Below, in pieces: positions 27,029 through 35,617 of a stretch of 64,000 nt of DNA. The position numbers and the translations under genes were made by a program. The notes under the pieces were generated by a model. That model saw nothing but the letters and a program-made list of their open reading frames with translations, did no database searches and had not been told where the DNA came from. This DNA is from Streptomyces odontomachi (GTDB taxonomy: Bacteria > Actinomycetota > Actinomycetes > Streptomycetales > Streptomycetaceae). The DNA lies in the NCBI RefSeq assembly GCF_024435355.1, contig NZ_JAMJWG010000007.1, positions 297,943-361,942 on the forward strand. The letters run 5' to 3'. Each line of letters opens with the position of its first letter. Position 1 is the first letter of the stretch.

Positions 27029-27082
27029 CGGGAACCGGAAGGGCGCGCCCCGCGCGCCAAGGCCGGTGAGGCCGCTCAGGCC

Positions 27083-28900
27083 TCAGTTGCGATACAGCGC
27101 CTCGATCTCGTCCGCATACTCCTTCGCCACCACGTTCCGCTTGAGCTTCAGTGACGGCGTCAGATGCCCCGCCTCTTCGGTGAACTGCGACGCCAGGACG
27201 CGGAACTGGCGCACCGACTCCGCACGGGACACCGCGGCGTTGCCCTCGTCCACCGCTTCCTGGACGGTGGCCAGGAGCACGGGGTCGTCACGCAGGGCCG
27301 CCACGGGCGTCCCGGGGGGTCGGCCGTGCTCCTTCAGCCAGTGGGCCAGGAACTCCTCGTCGAGCGTGATCAGCGCGCCCACGAACGGCCGTCCGTCGCC
27401 GACCACCATGCACTCGGCGACCAGCGCGTGCGCACGGATACGGTCCTCGATCACGGCGGGCGCCACGTTCTTGCCGCCCGCCGTGATGATCAGCTCCTTC
27501 TTGCGGCCGGTGATCTGGAGGTAGCCGTCCTCGTCGAGGGTGCCGATGTCACCGGTGTGGAACCAGCCGTCGGCCAGCGCTTCCGCGGTGGCCGCCTCGT
27601 TGTTCCAGTACTCCTTGAACAGGTGCTCGCCGTGCAGCAGCACCTCCCCGTCGTCCGCGATGCGCACCACGGAACCGGGCAGCGGCTGCCCGACGGTGCC
27701 GATCTTCTGCCGGTCCCAGGGGTTGAACGCGGTCGCCGCGCAGGACTCCGTGAGGCCGTAGCCCTCCAGGACGGTGAACCCGATGCCGCGGAAGAAGTGG
27801 CCGAGACGCTCGCCCAGCGGCGCGCCGCCCGAGATGGCGTACTCGCCGCGGCCGCCGAGCACCGCGCGCAGCTTGCTGTAGACCAGCTTGTCGAAGGTCT
27901 TGTGCTTCAGCCGCAGGCCCAGGGAGGGGCCCGAGGGGGCGTCCAGGGCGCGGCTGTAGGCGATCGCGGTGTCCGCGGCCCGGTCGAAGATCTTGCCCTT
28001 GCCTTCGGCCTGCGCCTTCGCGCGTGCCGCGTTGTAGACCTTCTCGAAGACCCGTGGCACGCCCAGGATCAGGGTGGGCCGGAAGGCCGCCAGCTCCTCG
28101 GTGAGCTGCTTGACGTCCGGCACGCAGCCCAGCTTGATCGGCGCCATCATCGGCGCCATCTGCACCAACCGTCCGAAGACGTGCGCCAGCGGCAGGAACA
28201 GCAGCACCGAGCACTCGCCGGTGCGGAACAGCGGACGCAGCCGCTCCACGATGTTGCCGCACTCCGCGAAGAAGCTGCGGTGGGTCAGCACGCAGCCCTT
28301 CGGGCGCCCGGTGGTGCCTGAGGTGTAGACGATGGTGGCCGGGTCGTCGGCCTTCGCCACGGAGCTGCGCTCCTCGACCACCTCGTCGGCGACGTCCTCC
28401 CCGGCGTGCCGGAGCCGCTCGACGGCGCTGGTCGACGGGTCACCGCCGGCCGGCTCGATCTGCCACACGTGCCCGAGCGCGGGCAGCCCCTCGCGCACCG
28501 ACTCCACGGCCTGGGCGTGCACGTCCTGCTCGACCACGCAGGCCACCGCCGCGGAGTCACCGAGGATCCACTGCACCTGCTCGGGCGAGCTGGTCTCGTA
28601 CACCGGCACGGTGACCGCGCCGGCGCTCCAGATCGCGAAGTCCAGCAGCGTCCACTCGTAGCGGGTGCGGGACATCAGGCCGACCCGGTCCCCCGGCCGG
28701 ATCCCCGAGGCGATGAATCCCTTGGCCACGGCGTGCACCTCCGCCAGGAACGCGGCGGCGGTGACGTCCTGCCAGACACCGTCCCTCTTGCGGGCGATGA
28801 CGGCGACGTTCGGATGCTGAGCCGCGTTTCGGCGGACGATGTCCGTCAGATTCCCGTCCGTGGGGACCTCGTACAGGGCCGGAAGGCTGAACTCGCGCAA
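27083..28900 (-). CDS. Long-chain fatty-acid-CoA ligase
   Basis: This AMP-forming ligase activates fatty acids to acyl-CoA via an acyl-adenylate. At 605 residues it matches actinobacterial FadD15-type enzymes. Motifs are TIVYTSGTTGRPKGCVLTH (ATP P-loop), LPLAHVFGRL, EGYGLTESCAATAFN, DGWFHTGDIG, the hinge GYLQITGRKKELI, and KLKRN carrying the adenylation-active Lys near the C-terminus. The start codon is TTG 28900, preceded by GAGGAG at 8 nt. The nearest other start does not preserve the conserved N-terminus MREFSLPALYEV. It is transcribed toward the 217-bp repeat block. Confidence 0.95.
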   Translation of the reverse strand: MREFSLPALYEVPTDGNLTDIVRRNAAQHPNVAVIARKRDGVWQDVTAAAFLAEVHAVAKGFIASGIRPGDRVGLMSRTRYEWTLLDFAIWSAGAVTVPVYETSSPEQVQWILGDSAAVACVVEQDVHAQAVESVREGLPALGHVWQIEPAGGDPSTSAVERLRHAGEDVADEVVEERSSVAKADDPATIVYTSGTTGRPKGCVLTHRSFFAECGNIVERLRPLFRTGECSVLLFLPLAHVFGRLVQMAPMMAPIKLGCVPDVKQLTEELAAFRPTLILGVPRVFEKVYNAARAKAQAEGKGKIFDRAADTAIAYSRALDAPSGPSLGLRLKHKTFDKLVYSKLRAVLGGRGEYAISGGAPLGERLGHFFRGIGFTVLEGYGLTESCAATAFNPWDRQKIGTVGQPLPGSVVRIADDGEVLLHGEHLFKEYWNNEAATAEALADGWFHTGDIGTLDEDGYLQITGRKKELIITAGGKNVAPAVIEDRIRAHALVAECMVVGDGRPFVGALITLDEEFLAHWLKEHGRPPGTPVAALRDDPVLLATVQEAVDEGNAAVSRAESVRQFRVLASQFTEEAGHLTPSLKLKRNVVAKEYADEIEALYRN

Positions 28901-29352
28901 AACTGCTGCTCCTCATCGGGCGCCGGCGTCGGGGGAGACGGCGCGTGCGGCGCGTCCTTGGAAGGGTGATGGGCTGACGTACCTCGGTGGCGCCTCCCAG
29001 CGGCGGCGGGGGAGGTGGTGGGGGGAGAGTGGGCGATACGACGGACGGTCCAAGGCTAGTTGGGAGTCCCCCCTGCTCCTCGAGGAGCGTGAGGGAGGAT
29101 GAGTCACGGGTTTCGTAGGCTGAAAAATGCTCAACCGATGACGGGCCCGTGGCTCACTGGACTGGCCGACGTTACCCATCGGTACCACCCGGGCGGTAGG
29201 GGGGCCGCTCAGATGTTTGCCGCGTCACACATCATGTCGGTGCTTCGCGCACAGTAGTCCACTCCCTCCCCTAGGAGGAAGTTGCCGCAGGTCCCACCCC
29301 GTCTGGCCGTGTTTGTTCCACCGTCGCACACGGGGGCTTAGGCTGGATCGTC
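28901..29352. other. Intergenic region between divergent genes
   Basis: About 450 bp without a convincing gene separates the ligase from the metallophosphatase gene. It holds GGAGTCCCCCCTGCTCCTCG and further GC-rich hairpins around 29065-29100, and relatively A-rich DNA around 29100-29135. Promoters for both directions are expected here. Confidence 0.5.
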
Positions 29353-30198
29353 ATGGACGGCAGCACGGCATTCGGTCAGCGTCCGGGCGATGCCGCGCGG
29401 GGCGGGACGGCCGTGCGCCGGCCCGTCACCACGCGGGTGCACGTGGTGAGCGACGTGCATGGCAACGCCCGGGACCTCGCGCATGCGATGGACGGCGCCG
29501 ACGCCCTGATCTGCCTCGGTGACCTGGTGCTGTTCCTTGACTACCACGATCACTCGCGCGGCATCTTCCCCGACCTGTTCGGCGTCGAGAACGCGGACCG
29601 CATCGTCGAACTGCGCACCGCCCGCCGCTTCGACGAGGCCCGTACCTTCGGCGCCGGGCTCTGGGCGGACCTCGGTGCCGACCCGCGCGCCGCCATCGAG
29701 AAGGCGGTGCGCAAGCAGTACGCCGAGATGTTCCCCGCCTTCCCCACGCCGACGTACGCCACCTACGGCAATGTCGACATACCGGACCTGTGGGCGGAGT
29801 ACGCCGGACCCGGCACCACCGTCCTCGACGGCGAGCGGGTGGAGATCGGCGGCCGCGTCTTCGGCTTCGTCGGCGGCGGTCTGAAGACGCCCATGCGGAC
29901 CCCCTACGAGATCGCCGACGAGGAGTACGCGGCGAAGATCGAGGCCCTCGGCGAGGTCGACGTGCTGTGCACGCACATCCCGCCCGAGGTCCCCGAGCTG
30001 GTGTACGACACCACGGCGCGCCGCTTCGAGCGCGGCAGCCGCGCCCTGCTCGACGCGATCCGGCGCACCCGCCCCCGGTACGCCCTCTTCGGCCATGTGC
30101 ACCAGCCGCTGGCGCCGCGCATGCGGATCGGCCGGACCGAGTGCGTGAACGTCGGGCACTTCGCCGCCTCCGGCCGGCCCTGGACGCTCGAGTGGTGA
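29353..30198 (+). CDS. Metallophosphoesterase
   Basis: This 281-residue calcineurin-like phosphoesterase has all the usual metal-binding blocks. They are SDVHGN, GDLVLFLDY, TYGNVDIPD (the GNxD/H block), LCTHIPPEV and FGHVHQP, with VNVGHFAA near the end. The substrate cannot be told from sequence; phosphodiesters or nucleotides are usual. ATG 29353 lies just downstream of a TAGGCT -10-like box (29339-29344) and may be leaderless. The first 25 residues are poorly conserved, so an internal start is possible. Confidence 0.9.
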   Translation: MDGSTAFGQRPGDAARGGTAVRRPVTTRVHVVSDVHGNARDLAHAMDGADALICLGDLVLFLDYHDHSRGIFPDLFGVENADRIVELRTARRFDEARTFGAGLWADLGADPRAAIEKAVRKQYAEMFPAFPTPTYATYGNVDIPDLWAEYAGPGTTVLDGERVEIGGRVFGFVGGGLKTPMRTPYEIADEEYAAKIEALGEVDVLCTHIPPEVPELVYDTTARRFERGSRALLDAIRRTRPRYALFGHVHQPLAPRMRIGRTECVNVGHFAASGRPWTLEW

Positions 30199-30339
30199 CA
30201 CGCCCGTGCAGGTCCCGTATCCCACGCGCGGTAGCCTTCCGCTGCATGGGCGGCCGTACGGCGCGAGCCTCGGTGCGCCCGCAGCGCTGACCCACGTCCG
30301 ACACCCTTGGCCGGACCCGCATCTGGAGGAGCCACGGCG

Positions 30340-30789
30340 ATGGCGGAACACACCAGTTCGAGCATCACGATCGAAGCGGCACCGGATGAGGTGATGGACG
30401 TGATCGCCGACTTCGACCGTTATCCGGACTGGACGGGCGAGGTGAAGGAGGCCAAGGTCCTCGCCACCGACGACACGGGCCGTGCCGAGCAGGTCCGGCT
30501 GGTCATGGACGCCGGCGCCATCAAGGACGACCAGACGCTCGCCTACACCTGGCACGGCGACCGCGAGGTCAGCTGGACCCTGGTCAAGTCCCAGATGCTG
30601 CGCTCCCTGGAGGGCACCTACCGCCTCACGCCGGTCGGCGACGGCGGCACCGAGGTCACCTATCGGCTCACGGTCGACGTCAAGATCCCCATGCTGGGCA
30701 TGATCAAGCGCAAGGCCGAGAAGGTCATCATCGACCGCGCCCTGGCGGGCCTGAAGAAGCGGGTCGAGTCCTCGTCGACGGCCGGATGA
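30340..30789 (+). CDS. SRPBCC (START-like) family protein
   Basis: This 149-residue protein has the helix-grip fold of the SRPBCC/polyketide cyclase superfamily. SITIEAAPDEVMDVIADFDRYPDW is the N-terminal helix-grip signature, followed by RLVMDAGAIKDDQTLAYTW, GTYRLTPVGDGGTEVTYRL and the long C-terminal helix KAEKVIIDRALAGLKKRVES. Such proteins bind hydrophobic ligands, and the ligand is unknown here. GGAGGAG lies 8 nt before ATG 30340, which decides the start over ATG 30307. It is not next to any polyketide genes, so a cyclase role is not implied. Confidence 0.9.
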   Translation: MAEHTSSSITIEAAPDEVMDVIADFDRYPDWTGEVKEAKVLATDDTGRAEQVRLVMDAGAIKDDQTLAYTWHGDREVSWTLVKSQMLRSLEGTYRLTPVGDGGTEVTYRLTVDVKIPMLGMIKRKAEKVIIDRALAGLKKRVESSSTAG

Positions 30790-31222
30790 ACGACGACCTC
30801 GCCACCGGGGCGCTTCGGCCCGGCACCGTTGCCCCGGCTCTCCCGGCCGCCGTTCGACGTCGCGTGATGCGGACGCGGCCGGACACGTCCCCGCGGGGCG
30901 GCGACGGCGCTCGGCGACGCCCGGCTCCTTCGGCCGGCCGGCGCCCGCTGGTCCGGCCGCGGCCGGTCCCGCTCCTTCGGGTCCTCCGAGACGGCGCTCG
31001 GATCCTTCGGGACGCGGGAGGCGCGTACCGCGTGCCGCACACGGTCGGCAGCCGGCGGATGGTCGGGACGCGGTACGGCGGGGCGCTGCGGGGTGGCGGC
31101 GGCGCCCGTCGCCCGGCGCGTCCCTCGCGTTCGCCGCATCCGGCGCGGCCGTCGTGCGCGACCGGTCGTCGACCGGCGGTCCGTACGGAATCGGAAACAC
31201 CCCTTCGACCCGGTGACGGTGT
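30790..31222. other. Intergenic region, low-complexity GC-rich
   Basis: About 430 bp contains a string of CGGCCGGCCGG-like tracts and two related segments built on GCTCCTTCGGG and GATCCTTCGGG. An open frame begins at ATG 30786, overlapping the preceding stop, but its product is almost pure Arg/Pro/Gly/Ala and it runs into the next gene. I do not call it a gene. Confidence 0.5.
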
Positions 31223-32464
31223 ATGCGGAGTATGCGGACGCTTCTAGTCACCGGCCCCGGCGGCGCCGGTCGCACCACCGTCGCGGCGGCCACCGCGCTG
31301 GCCGCCGCCCGCCAGGGCACTCGGACGTTGCTGCTGGCCACCGACCCCACGGACACCGTGGGCGGCGTCCTCGGCACCGGCACGGCACCCGGCCTGACGG
31401 TGCTGCGCCTCGACCCGACCGCGCGGTTTGCCACGGACCTGCTCGCCGCGCAGCAGCGCGCCACGTCCATGCTCGATCTGCTCGGCGCCGACCGCTTCGA
31501 CGCCGACGAGCTGACCCCGCTGCCCGGCAGCACCGAACTGGCCCTGCTGCGCGCCCTGCGGGACGCCGCCACCGGCCCCCACGACCTGGTGGTCGTGGAC
31601 CTGCCCGCCACCGAAGCCGCCCTCGCCGCCCTCGCCCTGCCCGAACGGCTGCGCCGCTACCTGCGCCGCCTGCTGCCGCAGCAGCGCCAGGCAGCCCGTG
31701 CGCTGCGCCCCCTCCTGGGGCGGCTGACGGGCGCGCCGCTGCCCACCGAAGGCCTGTACGAGACAGCGGCCCGCTGGGACGTCGAGCTGGCGATGGTGCA
31801 GAGCGTGATCGAGGATCCGACCACCAGCGTGCGGCTGGTCGCCGAGCCAGGCGAGGCCGGCGGCGAAGCCGTGCGCACCGCGGCCCTCGGCCTCGCCCTG
31901 TACGGCCTGCGGATGGAGGCGCTCGTCGCCAACCGGCTGCTGCCGGACTCCGCCGGCCCGTGGCTGGACCGGCTCGCCGCGCAGCAGCGCAAGACAGTCG
32001 ACGACTGGGCCGCGACGTACGGCCCGCGGGACGACCGGCACCTGCCCGGGCATCCCGACGCCCGGCTGTACGGCGTCGGCCACCTCGGCCACGAGCCACG
32101 CGGCGCCGACGACCTCGCAGCCCTGGCCGCCGCGCCGCCCCGGTATCCGGTGGACCCGTTCGTGCCCCCGCTCGTGCCCGTGCCCCCGGCCGGAGCGCAG
32201 CGCACCGCCGCGTGGCCGGTCACCGATCGCCGTGCCGCCGACGGCGTGCTCGTCTGGCACGTTCCGCTGCCCGGCGCGCGCCGTGGTGAGCTCGACCTGG
32301 TGCGGCGCGGTGACGAACTGGTCGTCACGGCCGGCCCGTTCCGCCGCATCGTCGACCTGCCGTCCGCGCTGCGCCGGTGCACCGTCGACGGTGCCGGCCT
32401 CACCGACGGCGAGCTGTGCGTCCGCTTCCGTCCCGACCCGACGCTCTGGCCGAACCACGGCTGA
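31223..32464 (+). CDS. ArsA/GET3-like ATPase
   Basis: The 413-residue protein belongs to the SIMIBI P-loop class, closest to ArsA/GET3-type ATPases. The deviant Walker A motif is GPGGAGRTTVAAATALAAA, and the second signature is LLLATDPTDTVGGVLG (Switch region). HDLVVVDLPATEAALAAL follows, and the C-terminal 100 residues form a beta-rich HSP20-like domain as in actinobacterial ArsA paralogues. The usual Lys of the P-loop (GGKGGVGKT) is Arg here (GAGRTT), an oddity that could weaken ATP hydrolysis. It starts at ATG 31223 or ATG 31232. No arsenic genes are nearby. Confidence 0.85.
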   Translation: MRSMRTLLVTGPGGAGRTTVAAATALAAARQGTRTLLLATDPTDTVGGVLGTGTAPGLTVLRLDPTARFATDLLAAQQRATSMLDLLGADRFDADELTPLPGSTELALLRALRDAATGPHDLVVVDLPATEAALAALALPERLRRYLRRLLPQQRQAARALRPLLGRLTGAPLPTEGLYETAARWDVELAMVQSVIEDPTTSVRLVAEPGEAGGEAVRTAALGLALYGLRMEALVANRLLPDSAGPWLDRLAAQQRKTVDDWAATYGPRDDRHLPGHPDARLYGVGHLGHEPRGADDLAALAAAPPRYPVDPFVPPLVPVPPAGAQRTAAWPVTDRRAADGVLVWHVPLPGARRGELDLVRRGDELVVTAGPFRRIVDLPSALRRCTVDGAGLTDGELCVRFRPDPTLWPNHG

Positions 32465-32586
32465 CGGCCGCGACGCACCCCGACGATCCTCGAACGACGG
32501 ACCGTGAACCTCCGCTCCCCGGTCCGGTACCGTCGAAGGTGCGCACCGTAGATTCATCCGCAGACCTTCGCGGGAGTCAGACCGCC

Positions 32587-33327
32587 ATGAGCGAAGCCGC
32601 CGAGCGCCCGGAGCACAGCCGGGACCCCGTAGAGCCGCGGGATGCCGCCCGCACCCCGGAAGAGCACGGGGCCCCCGCCGCCGACCCGGGACCCGAACCC
32701 TCCGGTGCCGAGGACGCCCGCACCAAGGGCCCCGGAGCCGAAGACGCACGTTCCGCGTCCGAAACCGCCGGGACCCGGCCGTCGGAGCCGGCCGCGTCCG
32801 GCTCGGCGTCGCAGCCCGACGCCGACGCCTGGGAGACGGCCTGCGCGGAGGACCTCGCCGCCGAGCGGGCCCGTCGCCGCGCGCAGCACGGTCCACCGCC
32901 CGGGTCGGCCGCCGAGGAGTTGCGGCGGCTGCTGGACGCCGTGGCCGACCGGATCTCGGGCCTGTCGAGCGGCGCGGCGCCGCTGTTCGGGATGGCCGCC
33001 CAGGGCGCGGCGCAACAGATGGTGCAGCAGGTCGTCCGGCAGGCCAAGGCCGCGGTGGAACCGGTCATCGAGCGCAACCCGAACGTCTTCGACCATCTCG
33101 CCGCCGCGGGCACCGAACTGCTCGCCGCCTACCGCTCCGCGGTCTCCGCACAGGAACAGCGTTGGACCCGCACCACCCCTGCCGGGCGGCCCGGAACCGA
33201 GCCCGCCGCCGACGCCGCCGAAGATCACGCCGACCCCTCGGGCCCCCAGGACCACCGCCGTCACGGCGACGGCCGTGACCACCCGGACGACGGCCCTGGG
33301 CCCGGTGAACACATCGACCTGGACTGA
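32587..33327 (+). CDS. DUF5304-like actinobacterial protein
   Basis: This 246-residue hydrophilic protein has a disordered N-terminal half (acidic, Pro/Ala/Glu-rich, about 1-100). A conserved central helical segment (about 105-190) contains EDLAAERARR, EELRRLLDAVADRIS and AAQGAAQQMVQQVVRQAKAAVE. The tail is rich in His and Asp. It matches the DUF5304 family as I remember it, whose function is unknown. ATG 32587 is preceded by GGGAG at 11 nt. It sits 53 bp upstream of glucokinase and may be co-transcribed. Confidence 0.8.
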   Translation: MSEAAERPEHSRDPVEPRDAARTPEEHGAPAADPGPEPSGAEDARTKGPGAEDARSASETAGTRPSEPAASGSASQPDADAWETACAEDLAAERARRRAQHGPPPGSAAEELRRLLDAVADRISGLSSGAAPLFGMAAQGAAQQMVQQVVRQAKAAVEPVIERNPNVFDHLAAAGTELLAAYRSAVSAQEQRWTRTTPAGRPGTEPAADAAEDHADPSGPQDHRRHGDGRDHPDDGPGPGEHIDLD

Positions 33328-33380
33328 CGCCCCTCGGGTACGGTTGGCCGTAGCGGGGCTCGACCGGAACTGAGGGACAC

Positions 33381-34322
33381 ATGGGACTCACCATCGGCGT
33401 GGACATCGGCGGCACGAAGATCGCGGCCGGAGTGGTCGACGAAGAGGGTTCGATCCTGGAGACACACACCGTGCCCACCCCGCCCACCGCCGAGGGCATC
33501 GTCGACGCGATCTCCGCGGCCGTCACCGGCGCGGGCAAGGGGCACGAGATCGAGGCCGTCGGCATCGGCGCCGCCGGCTACGTGGACGACAAGCGGGCCA
33601 GCGTGCTCTTCGCGCCGAACATCCAGTGGCGCCACGAGCCGTTGAAGGACAAGGTCGAGCAACGCGTCGGCATGCCGGTCGTAGTGGAGAACGACGCTAA
33701 CGCCGCCGCATGGGGCGAGTACCGCTTCGGCGCCGGCCAAGGCCACGAGGACGTCATCTGCATCACGCTCGGCACCGGCCTCGGCGGCGGCATCATCATC
33801 GGCAACAAGCTGCGCCGTGGACGCTTCGGCGTGGCCGCCGAGTTCGGTCACATCCGGGTGGTGCCGGACGGCCTGCTGTGCGGCTGCGGCAGCCAGGGCT
33901 GCTGGGAGCAGTACGCCTCGGGACGCGCCCTCGTCCGCTACGCCAAGCAGCGTGCCAACGCGACCCCGGAGAACGCCGAGATCCTGCTCGGCCTCGGCAA
34001 CGGCACCCCGGAAGGCATCGACGGCCGCCACGTCAGCGAGGCGGCCCGGCAGGGCGACCCGGTGGCGGTCGACTCCTTCCGCGAACTGGCCCGCTGGGCC
34101 GGCGCCGGTCTCGCCGACCTCGCCTCCCTCTTCGACCCGTCCGCGTTCATCGTCGGCGGTGGGGTCTCCGACGAGGGCGAGCTGGTCCTCGACCCGATCC
34201 GCAAGTCCTTCCGCCGCTGGCTGATCGGCGGCCAGTGGCGTCCGCACGCCCAGGTACTCGCGGCCCAACTGGGCAACAAGGCCGGTCTGGTCGGCGCGGC
34301 GGACCTCGCCCGTCAGGGCTGA
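33381..34322 (+). CDS. glkA: ROK-family glucokinase
   Basis: This ATP-dependent glucose kinase of 313 residues corresponds to GlkA, known in Streptomyces for glucose phosphorylation and carbon catabolite repression. IGVDIGGTKIAAGVVD binds ATP. VENDANAAAWGEYRFGAG contains the catalytic Asp. LGTGLGGGIIIGNKLRRG and the ROK zinc site GHIRVVPDGLLCGCGSQGCWEQYASG follow, with GGGVSDEGELVLDPIRKSF near the end. It lacks the N-terminal HTH of ROK repressors, as expected for a kinase. ATG 33381 follows GAGGGAC. Confidence 0.97.
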   Translation: MGLTIGVDIGGTKIAAGVVDEEGSILETHTVPTPPTAEGIVDAISAAVTGAGKGHEIEAVGIGAAGYVDDKRASVLFAPNIQWRHEPLKDKVEQRVGMPVVVENDANAAAWGEYRFGAGQGHEDVICITLGTGLGGGIIIGNKLRRGRFGVAAEFGHIRVVPDGLLCGCGSQGCWEQYASGRALVRYAKQRANATPENAEILLGLGNGTPEGIDGRHVSEAARQGDPVAVDSFRELARWAGAGLADLASLFDPSAFIVGGGVSDEGELVLDPIRKSFRRWLIGGQWRPHAQVLAAQLGNKAGLVGAADLARQG

Positions 34323-34394
34323 CGCCCCGTCGGCCCCGCCAGGCATGGGGCGCCTGGCCCAACGGGTAGGGCGCCCACGGCGCGCGCCACCCAC

Positions 34395-34645
34395 CATTGC
34401 CTGGTGGTCCGGACGCGACAGATGCAGCCCCTGTGGGGCGGTGGCGACCTGACGGTCTCGTTGTGGCTGATCGCGCAGTTCCCCGCGCCCCTTTGCGGGC
34501 ACTGCGTGCCCGATTGGGGGCGTCCCGCGCGCGCAACCCACCACTCCCGGTGGTCCGGACACGACAGAAGTAGCCCCTTTGGGCCGGTGGCTACCCGCAG
34601 GGTCGTGTCGTGGCTGATCGCGCAGTTCCCGCGCCCCCAGCCCTG
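34395..34645. repeat. Two degenerate copies of the GTTCCCCGCG dispersed element
   Basis: Right-end arms GCGCAGTTCCCCGCGCCCCT (about 34477-34496) and GCGCAGTTCCCGCGCCCCC (about 34619-34637) each follow a body. Each body contains GGTGGTCCGGACRCGACAG, CGGTGGCGACC or CGGTGGCTACC, and GTGGCTGATCGCG. The left arms are missing, so these are truncated copies in the same orientation, about 142 bp apart. Confidence 0.75.
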
Positions 34646-34679
34646 GCCGGGGGCGCCCCCAACCGGGGGTGCTGGCCGA

Positions 34680-34701
34680 GATACGGGGCGTACCCCGTAT
34701 C
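34680..34701. promoter_or_regulatory. Perfect palindrome over a promoter
   Basis: GATACGGGG CGTA CCCCGTATC is a 9-bp perfect inverted repeat. It overlaps a CGTATC -10-like box just before ATG 34711, so it is a good candidate operator for a dimeric repressor. A short hairpin RNA is the alternative. Confidence 0.6.
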
Positions 34702-34710
34702 TTGATCCGC

Positions 34711-35487
34711 ATGCCCGCCCGTACACCGTCCACGACCAGGTCGATGCCTGACTCCCGTACCGAGCCGGACGGTTCGGTCGTCGTCCGGGTGCTCAGCTAC
34801 AACATCCGGTCGATACGGGACGACGTCGACGCGCTGGCCCGGGTCGTCCGGGCCTGTGCGCCCGACCTCGTCCTGCTCCAGGAAGCGCCCCGGTTCTTCC
34901 GGTGGCGCAAGAAACTGGCCCGGCTGGCCTCCGCAGCGGACCTGGTGATCCTCTCCGGTGGTGCGCCCGCCGCGGGGCCAGCGCTGCTCTGCTCGCTGCG
35001 CGCCACGGTGGAGCGCACCGAGGACGTCCTGCTGCCGCTCACCGCGGGCCGGCACCGGCGTGGCTTCGCGACGGCGGTGGTCCGCTTCGGGCGGGCCCGA
35101 CTCGGCGTCCTCAGCTGCCATCTCTCGTTGGACGCCGAGGAGCGCCACGTCCAGGGCGGACTGCTGCTGAAGCAGCTCGACGGGCTCGGCGTCCCGTACG
35201 CCGTCGCGGGCGGCGACGTCAACGACCGGCCCGACGGTCGGACGTTCCGCCGGCTCGCGGGTGCGCTCCAGGACTGCTGGGCGGTCGCGCCCTGGGGAGC
35301 GGAGCACACCCTGCCGCCGGCGGCACCGCGGCAGCGCATCGACGCGATCTTCGCCACGCACGGCGTGGAGGTGCTGGCCTGCGGGGTGCCCGTGGACCTG
35401 CCCGGCGTCAGCCAGCGCGACCTGCGAGCGGCCACGGACCACCTTCCGGTGCTGGCCGCGCTGAGGATCCCGGCGACCGGCGACTGA
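34711..35487 (+). CDS. Endonuclease/exonuclease/phosphatase family protein
   Basis: This 258-residue EEP-fold hydrolase shows LSYNIRSIRDD (metal-binding Asn), LVLLQEAPRFF (Glu), the central LGVLSCHLSLDAEER (His), VAGGDVNDRPD (Asp-x-Asn) and the C-terminal TDHLPVLAAL (Asp-His). It would cleave phosphodiesters or phosphate esters with Mg2+; the substrate is unknown. ATG 34711 lies about 10 nt after the -10-like element, suggesting a leaderless transcript. ATG 34744 is an in-frame alternative. It ends near a double hairpin shared with the convergent gene. Confidence 0.9.
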   Translation: MPARTPSTTRSMPDSRTEPDGSVVVRVLSYNIRSIRDDVDALARVVRACAPDLVLLQEAPRFFRWRKKLARLASAADLVILSGGAPAAGPALLCSLRATVERTEDVLLPLTAGRHRRGFATAVVRFGRARLGVLSCHLSLDAEERHVQGGLLLKQLDGLGVPYAVAGGDVNDRPDGRTFRRLAGALQDCWAVAPWGAEHTLPPAAPRQRIDAIFATHGVEVLACGVPVDLPGVSQRDLRAATDHLPVLAALRIPATGD

Positions 35488-35536
35488 GCAGGACCCGACC
35501 GGCGGCGCACGAGCCGGCGGGGCGGGGAGCAGAGCC

Positions 35537-35610
35537 AGCGGGCCGGGAGCCATAGCCCCCGGCCCGCTGTTCCGTCCTGTCGACCGCGATCCCCCCGGTC
35601 CGCGGTCGAC
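35537..35610. terminator. Two hairpins between convergent genes
   Basis: AGCGGGCCGGG (35537-35547) pairs with CCCGGCCCGCT (35558-35568), and GTCGACCGCG (35579-35588) pairs with CGCGGTCGAC (35601-35610). Both are perfect and can work in either direction. Confidence 0.75.
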
Positions 35611-35617
35611 GGGTCAC

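Noticed and set aside
26496..27069. Open frames on both strands in the 217-bp tandem repeats
   Set aside because: They exist because the repeat period keeps frames open and encode Arg/Pro/Gly-rich products with no known motif.
30786..31247. Open frame starting with an ATGA overlap after the SRPBCC gene
   Set aside because: The product is low complexity (Arg, Pro, Gly, Ala) and runs into the ArsA-like gene. The overlap alone is not enough to call it.
31223..32464. Arsenite-efflux function for the ArsA-like ATPase
   Set aside because: No ArsB, ArsR or ArsC genes nearby, and the P-loop is altered.
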